64,000 bases of DNA, taken from assembly GCF_003240565.2 (NCBI RefSeq), contig NZ_CP117255.1:1736001-1800000 (forward strand), in the 5' to 3' direction. The position numbers and the translations under genes are program-made. The stretch comes from Rhizobium tumorigenes (lineage in GTDB: Bacteria; Pseudomonadota; Alphaproteobacteria; Rhizobiales; Rhizobiaceae). Shown in pieces: positions 20,262-27,142 of this stretch; within the stretch, counting starts at the first letter, position 1, and every line of letters begins with the position of its first letter. The notes beneath the pieces are model-generated. The model was not told the origin of the DNA. It saw only the letters and a program-made list of their open reading frames with translations, and did no database searches.

Positions 20262-20600
20262 ATGACGACAGCCTTTGCCGACCGCGACGCCATCGCCGCC
20301 AGACTTGCCACGCTGGCTGACGCCGACCGCGCGGTCATCGCGCTGATCATGGAAAATCCGCTGCAGGATACAAGCCTGATCGAGGGCCTGCACTGGCACC
20401 TGGATCAGGCCTCGAAAGCGAAATTCCTCAACAGCATGAAACTCGAAACTCTCGGCGAATGGCTTGGAAATGCCGCACCGGCCCGGCTGCAGATCCGGCT
20501 GTCCGAAGTGGCAAAATCGAGCCAGCATCCCTCCTATGCGGCGTTCAAGGCCGGCCTGACGCGATCAGGCGGTCTGGAGCGCGCCTTTCCGAAGGTCTGA
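20262..20600 (+). CDS. Small protein of 112 residues, unknown, glycan locus
   Basis: ATG 20262 lies 33 bases after the GT2 stop; the ribosome site is weak (GAGAGCACC). The product is alpha-helical in look (AARLATLADADRAVIALIMENP, then IEGLHWHLDQASKAKFLNSM), without signal peptide, membrane helix or cysteine. I do not recognise the family. Position suggests co-expression with the glycosyltransferase; a regulatory or scaffolding role would be a guess. Confidence 0.6.
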   Translation: MTTAFADRDAIAARLATLADADRAVIALIMENPLQDTSLIEGLHWHLDQASKAKFLNSMKLETLGEWLGNAAPARLQIRLSEVAKSSQHPSYAAFKAGLTRSGGLERAFPKV

Positions 20601-20607
20601 ATGGTTT

Positions 20608-21360
20608 TCAGTCAGGCATCACAGCTGTCACGGCGATGATCGGCCCGAGCGGAAATGCGCTGTCTTCCCTTTGCCACTCCGGCATATAGAGGCTGGAGAT
20701 GCTGCCGTCCAGGAACAGGGCGTTACGGCAGCCGAGCACGTCGCGAAACAGCGTGGCGAAATCGTGAAAGCGCACCTCGCCGTCGGACACCGCGAACACT
20801 GCTTTCCCGTCCGCATCGACGCCGACGCCATTGCGCCTCTTAAGGCTTGTGCTGTCGATCAGGAACGACGGGTGCAGCGCCCCGTCGATCACCAGCATCG
20901 GTCCCGATTGCGTGGCGTAGAGCGGCTCGATACCGGCAGCGGCGAACGCCTTTGTCTCCATGACACCAACAGCGCCGGGCTGAATGTAGAACACGCCGTT
21001 CGGCAGCAGGCGGAAATTTCCCCAGCCTGTGCCGGTGTCGAGCGCCTTCTGCTGGCTGCCGCCCTCGACGTAGAGACCGACCGGGCTCTGGTCAGGCTCG
21101 TACATGCCACCATTCATCGCAAAGCGCAGCGACAGCCGGTCACGCGCCAGTGCATCGCGCAGCGCCGCGAACGAGCCATACGGCTTGCCGGCGCTATTGT
21201 TGGAAAACAGTCGGATATTGTCTTTGGCGGGATCGAAGGTGCAGACGATATAGCTCGCCCCGGGATGCTCCACCTTGCGGCAGTTCCCGCCGGTCATGGG
21301 TGTCTCGGCAATGGCGGGGGTCGAGACGAGCCCTGCCAGAATAATCAGCCATCGAAACAA
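20608..21360 (-). CDS. Phosphodiester glycosidase family protein (NAGPA domain), exported
   Basis: 250 residues. The frame opens at TTG 21360, just after a stop (TGA), with GGGGAG upstream; no ATG gives the same protein, so TTG is the likely start. A signal peptide (FRWLIILAGLVSTPAIA) is followed by the NAGPA/DUF2233 fold: RFAMNGGMYEPDQSPVGLYVEGG, VGVDADGKAVFAVSDG, ALFLDGSISSLYMP. The family includes the enzyme that removes GlcNAc from phosphodiester-linked sugars; bacterial members are thought to act on periplasmic or wall glycans, substrate unknown. Convergent with the small glycan-locus gene, eight bases apart. Confidence 0.85.
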   Translation of the reverse strand: MFRWLIILAGLVSTPAIAETPMTGGNCRKVEHPGASYIVCTFDPAKDNIRLFSNNSAGKPYGSFAALRDALARDRLSLRFAMNGGMYEPDQSPVGLYVEGGSQQKALDTGTGWGNFRLLPNGVFYIQPGAVGVMETKAFAAAGIEPLYATQSGPMLVIDGALHPSFLIDSTSLKRRNGVGVDADGKAVFAVSDGEVRFHDFATLFRDVLGCRNALFLDGSISSLYMPEWQREDSAFPLGPIIAVTAVMPD

Positions 21361-21542
21361 ACGTCACGCTCCCCGCCAACAGGCAAAATCAAGACAACAG
21401 ATGCGGCGGGAGGGAGGTGACTTCAAGGGGTGGCCCGGTGAGCGCATAGTAGCGAGCGGGAATAGCGACCCGGATAATGAAGAGATAGAAAATAGATAGG
21501 TGTCGGCCGCGACATAAGTCGCAGCCGACAGAATTCGCCAGA

Positions 21543-21701
21543 TTACTGGGCTGCCTTCTTGACAGTGTGCCCAGCGTTCTGGGTTGCGTTGACGGTGCTG
21601 GCAGTGTCCTTGCCCATGCCACGAATGGTATTGGCGCAGGATGCGAGAAGCATCAGGGAAATGCAGGCGACGCCGACTTTTGCGATGACGGAAGAAGACA
21701 T
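21543..21701 (-). CDS. Entericidin family small lipoprotein
   Basis: 52 residues from ATG 21701 (AAGGACTCC upstream). A short hydrophobic leader ends in the lipobox LLASC, so the mature chain is a lipid-anchored peptide of about 30 residues (CANTIRGMGKDTASTVNATQNAGHTVKKAAQ), the entericidin pattern. Entericidins are stationary-phase, stress-sigma-dependent toxin/antidote-like peptides in enterics; alphaproteobacterial copies are often general stress genes. An EcfG-like promoter with one mismatch stands 68 bases upstream. Confidence 0.85.
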   Translation of the reverse strand: MSSSVIAKVGVACISLMLLASCANTIRGMGKDTASTVNATQNAGHTVKKAAQ

Positions 21702-21768
21702 GATCAGGAGTCCTTCGTGAATGGGTTTTTGACGACAATAAGGCAGAAAGTAAACCTTCCGTGCCCAA

Positions 21769-21793
21769 AACGCGCCACCTCGAAAAAGGTTCA
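21769..21793 (-). promoter_or_regulatory. Candidate EcfG-type promoter for the entericidin gene
   Basis: On the minus strand TGAAC (21793-21789), 16 bases, then CGTT (21772-21769). The alphaproteobacterial general stress consensus is GGAAC-N16/17-CGTT, so there is one mismatch, at the first base. Distance to the start codon is 68 bases. Confidence 0.5.
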
Positions 21794-21845
21794 CATAAAT
21801 AACGACGTGGATGCGGCGCTCACTAAAAGCCCATGAGACAGGGCC

Positions 21846-22739
21846 TCAGGCTGCCCGCGCCATCTCGCCGAAAGCATGCCGGATGCTTTCCGCAACAGCC
21901 GCGATAGGCCCCGTCACCTCGCGCGCCGTCAGCAAGCGGATATCGAAAGTCGTCAATTCCGGTAGCCCCTCTTTCGCACCGAGTATAGTCATGTCTTCGG
22001 TGACGTAGGAGCGCGGCAAGGGCGCTACGGCGAGATCGGACACGACGGCGGCGCGCTGGGCAGTAGTATGGGCGCTGAGGAAGGCGACCCGATAGTTTCT
22101 TTTGGCCTGCTGCAGCTGGTGGATCGCATCGGAGCGCCAGATGCAGCCGTCCTCCCAGATCGATATCGGCAGAGGATCCCGGCGGTGGGCTGTTCCGCAT
22201 TTCGCGCCGGCCCAGACAAGTCGCTCGGTATAAATCACGTCGCCCTCTGTCGGGAATGGCCGCGTAGAACAGTTGATAAGCGCCAGATCGAGCCGTTGTT
22301 CTCCGAATCGCTTTTTGAGGGCAAGGCTCATATCAACCACAACGTCGACCATGATGCTGGGATAGCTCTGCGAGAACCGCTTCAGGATGCTCGGCAGCAA
22401 CCGCTCGCCTATGTCGTCCGGCGCTCCGAGCCTGACGACGCCGCTCAGCTCCGGCATGATGAAACGCGACACCGCCTCATTGGACAGCGCCAGCATGTTG
22501 CGCGCGTAGGAAAGCAGCATTTCGCCATGTTCGGTCAGGCTGACAGAACGGGCATCGCGCAGGAACAGGATGACACCGAGCTGCTCTTCGAGCTTCTTGA
22601 TCTGCATGGAAACCGCTGACGGCGTGCGATGTACTGCTTCGGCCGCCGTCGAAAAATTGCCGGTCTCGGCAATCGCCACGAACGTTCGAAGGACGTCGTT
22701 GTCAAGCAATGGCACAGATCGGCGCACCGGAACGTTCAT
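21846..22739 (-). CDS. LysR family transcriptional regulator
   Basis: 297 residues from ATG 22739; an ATG 14 codons upstream (22781) is also possible. The winged helix-turn-helix is LRTFVAIAETGNFSTAAEAVHRTPSAVSMQIKKLEEQLG, followed by a linker helix and a periplasmic-binding-protein-like effector domain (VRLGAPDDIGERLLPSILKRF). It faces away from two small genes on the plus strand, the usual LysR layout for control of a divergent target. The effector is unknown. Early helix sequence TPSAVSMQ is that of a typical LysR recognition helix. Confidence 0.9.
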   Translation of the reverse strand: MNVPVRRSVPLLDNDVLRTFVAIAETGNFSTAAEAVHRTPSAVSMQIKKLEEQLGVILFLRDARSVSLTEHGEMLLSYARNMLALSNEAVSRFIMPELSGVVRLGAPDDIGERLLPSILKRFSQSYPSIMVDVVVDMSLALKKRFGEQRLDLALINCSTRPFPTEGDVIYTERLVWAGAKCGTAHRRDPLPISIWEDGCIWRSDAIHQLQQAKRNYRVAFLSAHTTAQRAAVVSDLAVAPLPRSYVTEDMTILGAKEGLPELTTFDIRLLTAREVTGPIAAVAESIRHAFGEMARAA

Positions 22740-22855
22740 CGAGGTATCTTTCAATTTTTTTGATTTATAAAGCGATATCATTTCATTTTACTGACTGTCA
22801 ACAAGCTTCTATAGCATCGGTCTCACAACCGAGTTGAACAGCAGAGGAACGGACC

Positions 22856-23086
22856 ATGATCCGCTCATACCTATCCGACGTCATCGATCACTGGACCAGC
22901 AGTCGAGACCGCACGCTCCGCCAGACAAATGCTGCAACCCTCAGGCAGATGTCCCAGCTGCCCCCACATCTCGTCGCGGACGTCAACGCCTGCGGCTTTC
23001 CACCCGACACTGCCTTGCCGCAAAGAAGAACAGCGGCAAACGTCAACTTTTCTTATGGATGCTATAAAATCTATTCGTTTGAATGA
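22856..23086 (+). CDS. Small DUF1127-like protein
   Basis: 76 residues, ATG 22856 with GAGGA six bases upstream. The region HWTSSRDRTLRQTNAATLRQMSQLPPHLVADVNACGF has the look of DUF1127 (an Arg-rich helix, then L-x-x-L-P-x-H-L-x-x-D-[IV]-G-like), although the final Gly is not at its usual place. The tail ends in an aromatic stretch. It is divergent from the LysR gene and may be its target. DUF1127 proteins in Agrobacterium and Brucella influence small-RNA, phosphate and sugar metabolism. Confidence 0.65.
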   Translation: MIRSYLSDVIDHWTSSRDRTLRQTNAATLRQMSQLPPHLVADVNACGFPPDTALPQRRTAANVNFSYGCYKIYSFE

Positions 23087-23146
23087 TGAGTAACGCAGGC
23101 CCATATCAGGTCGGACGATATCAACGCAATTAAAAGGAGATCAGTC

Positions 23147-23356
23147 ATGACAACCATCAGCTATAGACGTAGTTCCCACGCACGCCCGTCATTTGTCCTC
23201 TTTAGCGGTACGCTTTCCCGCCTTTCCGGCTACGTTCTTTCGCTGGCCGATCGCTGGTCGGAATCCCAGGCTGCGAGGCAGATTGAAGCAATGCCGCTCG
23301 ACATGCGCAAGGACTTCGGCTGGCCTGCTGCCGACATCTCGAGCGACCGCAAATGA
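23147..23356 (+). CDS. DUF1127 (YjiS-like) small protein
   Basis: 69 residues. ATG 23147 has a strong site, AAAAGGAGA, upstream. The second half carries the DUF1127 pattern: LADRWSESQAARQIEAMPLDMRKDFGWP, with an amphipathic helix, M-x-x-D-M-R-K-D-F-G and a final W. The first half has a hydrophobic stretch (FVLFSGTLSRLSGYVLSLA). Sixty bases separate it from the previous small gene. A hairpin follows at 23391-23420. Confidence 0.8.
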   Translation: MTTISYRRSSHARPSFVLFSGTLSRLSGYVLSLADRWSESQAARQIEAMPLDMRKDFGWPAADISSDRK

Positions 23357-23390
23357 TGCAACAAAATGCGACATTTCGCGTACATCCAAT

Positions 23391-23420
23391 GGCGGCGCTT
23401 GACTGATTAATTGCGCCGCC
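23391..23420 (+). terminator. GC-rich hairpin downstream of the DUF1127 gene
   Basis: GGCGGCGC (23391-23398), 14-base loop, GCGCCGCC (23413-23420). The stem is perfect but only a weak T-run follows (AGATCTAGCTT). It begins 35 bases after the stop codon. The next 200 bases to the GlxA gene are AT-rich and hold no gene; they probably contain that gene's promoter. Confidence 0.5.
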
Positions 23421-23628
23421 AGATCTAGCTTATGCGATTAATTTTATTATTGAATTCCATATACTTACAGAATTTACCTGGTATTTTACTGCAAGATTTT
23501 ACTCTGAAATTTTTTGACAATTCATAAATCTCTTACGTGACGCAAATAAGCCTTTGCAGCCGTCATCTTCCGTGAGACTGTCGCTTTCAGAATAACTTTC
23601 TGCTGAAATCGATATGAGGAAACCGGGC

Positions 23629-24675
23629 ATGGTGGTAACGCAGCATCAGGTGGAGCCAAGCAAGACGCCCGGCAAGAAACGCTCGATCGTTTTCTTCCTT
23701 ATCCCGCACTTTACGATGCTGCCATTTGCGGCGGCGATCGAGACGTTGCGCATCGCCAACCGTATGCTTGGCTATACTGCCTACAGCTGGCGTCTTTCCT
23801 CCACGGACGGCGACAAGATCTATTCATCGAGCGGCATCGGCATCGAGGTCAACTCGTCGCTCGCCGATGAGCGACGTTATCTGGGCGGAGAGAGCCGGCC
23901 CAGCATGGTGCTTGTCGCCTCCGGCATCTATGTCGAGGAGTTCCAGAATAAATCGGTCAATGCCTGGCTGCGGGAATCCTACAATCGCGGCGTCGCTGTC
24001 GGCAGTCTCTGTACGGGCGCCCATGTGCTTGCCCAGGCGGGGCTCCTGAATGGCAAGCGTTGCGCAATCCACTGGGAAAACCTGCCGGGCTTTGCGGAAG
24101 CCTTTCCGCAGGCCGAAGTCTACGCCGACCTCTACGAAGTCGACAGCAATCTCTACACCTGCGCCGGCGGCACCGCCTCGCTCGACATGATGCTCAACCT
24201 GATCGGCCAGGATTTTGGCGAGAACCTGGTCAACCGCGTCTGCGAGCAGGCGCTCACGGACCGCGTCCGCAGCCCGCACGATCGCCAGCGCCTGCCGCTC
24301 CGCGCACGGCTCGGGGTCCAGAATGCCAAGGTGCTGGAGATCATCGAGGTGATGGAAAGTCACTTGTCCGAGCCACTCTCGCTGCTCGACATCGCCGACG
24401 ACGCCGGTCTGTCGCGTCGCCAGATCGAGCGGCTGTTCCGCCAGGAAATGGGTCGCTCCCCTGCCCGCTACTATCTCGAGATCCGCCTCGATCGGGCAAG
24501 GCACCTTCTGGTGCAGTCGTCGATGCCGGTGGTCGAAGTCGCCGTCGCCTGCGGCTTCGTCTCCGCCTCGCACTTCTCCAAGTGTTATCGCGAACTCTAC
24601 AACCGCTCGCCACAGCAGGAGCGGGCCGAGCGCAAGCTGACCATGTCGAACGTCCGCACCGGCGTCGTCATCTGA
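23629..24675 (+). CDS. GlxA family transcriptional regulator (DJ-1/PfpI-like domain plus AraC HTH)
   Basis: 348 residues. I choose ATG 23629 because GAGGA sits eight bases upstream; the earlier ATG at 23614 contains that site. Residues 20-190 form a class I amidotransferase-like fold (FFLIPHFTMLPFAAAIETLRIAN; nucleophile-elbow Cys in VGSLCTGAHVLAQAG; YTCAGGTASLDMML). The C-terminus has two AraC helix-turn-helices (LSLLDIADDAGLSRRQIERLFRQ and VVEVAVACGFVSASHFSKCYRE). Relatives include GbdR/CdhR/ArgR-type regulators of betaine, carnitine and arginine catabolism. The target here is not evident. Confidence 0.9.
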   Translation: MVVTQHQVEPSKTPGKKRSIVFFLIPHFTMLPFAAAIETLRIANRMLGYTAYSWRLSSTDGDKIYSSSGIGIEVNSSLADERRYLGGESRPSMVLVASGIYVEEFQNKSVNAWLRESYNRGVAVGSLCTGAHVLAQAGLLNGKRCAIHWENLPGFAEAFPQAEVYADLYEVDSNLYTCAGGTASLDMMLNLIGQDFGENLVNRVCEQALTDRVRSPHDRQRLPLRARLGVQNAKVLEIIEVMESHLSEPLSLLDIADDAGLSRRQIERLFRQEMGRSPARYYLEIRLDRARHLLVQSSMPVVEVAVACGFVSASHFSKCYRELYNRSPQQERAERKLTMSNVRTGVVI

Positions 24676-24688
24676 ATCGGGATAACGG

Positions 24689-26026
24689 CTACCGTCCCTC
24701 TTCCGCCGCCATCCTGGTGTCGGAGAAGACGCGATTGCGCCCACGGTGCTTGGCCATGTAGAGAAACTGGTCGGCGGCGTTGAGATAATTCTCGAACGTC
24801 TCCTGGGCGTTGATCGACGCTATGCCGATAGACACGGTCACCGATAACTCCTCGCCGTCTGCCTGGATTTTCAGCCCGGAGATATTTTCGCGCAGCTCTT
24901 CGCAAAACTCGGTTGCAACCGAAGAGTCCATGTCCGCGAACAGGATGGCGAATTCCTCACCGCCGATCCGGGACAAGAGGTTGCGGCTGCCTTCCAGAAA
25001 CGTCTGCAGCCGTGTCGCAACCGCCTTCAGCACCTGGTCACCGATCTCGTGACCGTAGGTGTCGTTCAGCCGCTTGAAATGGTCGATATCGAGGATACCG
25101 ATGGATGGCCGCGTCTCCAGCCTGAGGCAGTCATTGGCAATCCGCGGGCCCTGGTCGAAGAAATAACGCCTGTTGTAAAGGCCGGTGAGGTAATCGACCG
25201 AGGCAGCTGCGCGCAGCTGGCGCAGTTGCGACAGCGTATCGATCACCCGGCCGATACGGTATTTGAGCTCTTCGGCAACGAAGGGCCGGCGCAGGAAATC
25301 TGTGGCGCCAGCCTTCAGGTACGCCGTTGCGGCCAACCGGTCGTCGGATGCGGAGAGACCGATAACCCGCAGGCGATCGGAATTTCGCCTATGGGTGATT
25401 TGCCGCGTCAGTTCCCATCCCGTCCCGTCCGGCAGCGCATCGTCGATCAGGACCAGCTCGATCTCGGCATATTGATCCAACGCCTGGATTGCGGCGGACC
25501 CGCTTGCCGCTTCATAAACCTCGAAGCGCTGCATCTCGAGACTGTCGACGAGCATCTTCCGGGCCACGGGCATCGCATCCACGACGAGCACCGTCGTCTT
25601 GCTGTTGGTAATCGAACGACGCACGGAAGCGACGAGATTGTCGGCAGCCTGCGTATTGTCCTTCAGCACATAGTCGATAATGCTGCGTTCCATCAGCCGG
25701 TCGCGCATGTCGATGTCGGCCGCCGCCGTAAACACGATGCTCGGCACCCGGTGGTCGAGAAGCATGTCGAGCGCTTCGCCGTAGGCGGCATCCGGCAGGT
25801 TGAGGTTGACGACGGCTAGGCTGAACCCGTGGTCGCTAGCGTGGATCGTCGTTTCCAGCGTCTTCATCGAGGTACAGAGCGTTACATCGAGATTGAGCTC
25901 GACGCGGAAACGTTGGGAGAGCATCGACCCGAACATGCGCGAATCTTCCACCAGAAGAACCTTCTGGCCGCGTCTCGCTGCGGGGCTCAGGTCCCGCGAG
26001 AATTTTTCGAACAACAGGTCGCTCAT
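24689..26026 (-). CDS. Response regulator with two receiver domains and a GGDEF domain
   Basis: 445 residues from ATG 26026. REC1 spans about 22-140, REC2 145-265 and GGDEF 275-440. REC1 keeps the acidic pair (VEDS, Glu27-Asp28) but has Asn74 where the phosphoacceptor Asp belongs (VVNLNLPD). REC2 is canonical, with Asp195 in LVLIDDALPD. The cyclase signature is GGEEF (355-359) with metal-binding DIDHFKRLND; the upstream RxxD inhibitory site is absent. The output should be cyclic-di-GMP synthesis controlled by phosphorylation of REC2. The N-terminal receiver is closely similar to that of the gene upstream (26186-27016), so the two are a tandem duplicate pair. Confidence 0.92.
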   Translation of the reverse strand: MSDLLFEKFSRDLSPAARRGQKVLLVEDSRMFGSMLSQRFRVELNLDVTLCTSMKTLETTIHASDHGFSLAVVNLNLPDAAYGEALDMLLDHRVPSIVFTAAADIDMRDRLMERSIIDYVLKDNTQAADNLVASVRRSITNSKTTVLVVDAMPVARKMLVDSLEMQRFEVYEAASGSAAIQALDQYAEIELVLIDDALPDGTGWELTRQITHRRNSDRLRVIGLSASDDRLAATAYLKAGATDFLRRPFVAEELKYRIGRVIDTLSQLRQLRAAASVDYLTGLYNRRYFFDQGPRIANDCLRLETRPSIGILDIDHFKRLNDTYGHEIGDQVLKAVATRLQTFLEGSRNLLSRIGGEEFAILFADMDSSVATEFCEELRENISGLKIQADGEELSVTVSIGIASINAQETFENYLNAADQFLYMAKHRGRNRVFSDTRMAAEEGR

Positions 26027-26055
26027 TGTCGGCAGTCCCTGCGGCAATGTGAGCG

Positions 26056-26074
26056 GCCCACATTCGATGTGGGC
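26056..26074. promoter_or_regulatory. Perfect palindrome upstream of the REC-REC-GGDEF gene
   Basis: GCCCACAT-TCG-ATGTGGGC, an 8-base stem with a 3-base centre, ends 30 bases upstream of the start codon on the transcribed side. It could be an operator or a leader hairpin; no U-run follows. Confidence 0.45.
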
Positions 26075-26161
26075 AGCGGGATAGTTAGCAGATTACGACA
26101 GGGATTTATGAACACGGGGTCCAACAGTTTGTAACTAGTCACCACGAAGTAAAAATGAACA

Positions 26162-26176
26162 GGCGCCCGAAGCGCC
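26162..26176 (-). terminator. Short terminator-like hairpin after the dual-receiver gene
   Basis: GGCGC and GCGCC flank CCGAA; on the minus strand the stem is followed by TGTTCATTTTTAC. It begins ten bases after the stop of the dual-receiver gene. Confidence 0.5.
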
Positions 26177-26185
26177 CGTCCTTTC

Positions 26186-27016
26186 TCAGGCATAGGCCTT
26201 CTGTTGACGCATCGACTGGATCTGCAGCAGGGTATCGAGGTTCTGATTGACCCTGCAGTAGAATTCCTCGTCGATGAACGGCCGCAATATGAAGTCATTG
26301 CCACCGGCCTTCAGGAAGCGGGCCGATAGCAGACGATTGGTCGACGACGATACGCCGATGATCCGCAACTGGTGCGAGCCGATGCTGGAGCGGATGCGCC
26401 GCGTCAGCTCGAAGCCGTCGATGTCGGGCATGTTGTAGTCGGTGATCATAAGGCCGATGTCGGCATTGGCCTTGAGGATTTCCAGCGCTTTTGCGCCGTT
26501 CTCGGCGACGCTGACGCGGAAATTGTAGCGCTTCAGGCGGCTGGTGAGAAGCGCACGCGCCGTTGCGCTGTCATCGACGATCAACACGTGATGGCGATGA
26601 TTGGTCAGGAAGCGACAGACCGATTCTGCCAGCAGGTCGACTGCGAAGATATTGTCCTTGAGGATATAGTCAACGATATCCTTGGCGAGCAGCGCGTCGC
26701 GCATGCCTTCATGGAAGGTGCCGGTGAACACGATCGTCGGAATGCTGAGGTCAGTCAGGTATTCCAGCGCCTCGCCATTCTCGGCACCCGGAAGATTGAT
26801 GTTGGAGATCGCCAGCTTGATTGGCTCGGATGACTTGTCGTAGGCGAGTTGCAAATCTTCGAAGTTGCCGCAGATCTCAATCTCGATGTCGAAAAGCTCT
26901 CTCAGCCTCTTGCTGATCATCGCGGTAAAGACATGTGAGTCTTCGGCCAGAAGTATGCGAGCCCCCGCAAAGGTGCCGCCCGAATATTGCATTCCGGAAA
27001 TGCCTAAAAATGCCAT
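26186..27016 (-). CDS. Response regulator with two receiver domains, no output domain
   Basis: 276 residues from ATG 27016 (GAAGG eight bases upstream). REC1 (about 18-138) has the acidic pair AEDS but Asn72 at the phosphoacceptor position (SNINLPG). REC2 (143-262) is canonical: VDDS, Asp193 in ITDYNMPD, Lys in LRPF region replaced by ILRPF as in its paralogue. The protein ends 15 residues after REC2. Blocks such as GEALEYLTDL-IPTIVFTG and DYILKDN match the downstream REC-REC-GGDEF protein, which argues for duplication with loss or gain of the GGDEF domain. It may act as a phosphate sink or protein-interaction regulator. Confidence 0.9.
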   Translation of the reverse strand: MAFLGISGMQYSGGTFAGARILLAEDSHVFTAMISKRLRELFDIEIEICGNFEDLQLAYDKSSEPIKLAISNINLPGAENGEALEYLTDLSIPTIVFTGTFHEGMRDALLAKDIVDYILKDNIFAVDLLAESVCRFLTNHRHHVLIVDDSATARALLTSRLKRYNFRVSVAENGAKALEILKANADIGLMITDYNMPDIDGFELTRRIRSSIGSHQLRIIGVSSSTNRLLSARFLKAGGNDFILRPFIDEEFYCRVNQNLDTLLQIQSMRQQKAYA

Positions 27017-27142
27017 GACTAACCTTCGATGAGATCCCACTAACCGAAGAATAAGGCAAAGCATTTGAGTTTGTGTTAATTTTGCGACGCCTTATGTAAA
27101 TCACTGCTCCGCTGCGGAAAGTCTGCAGCATTACAGAGTAGA

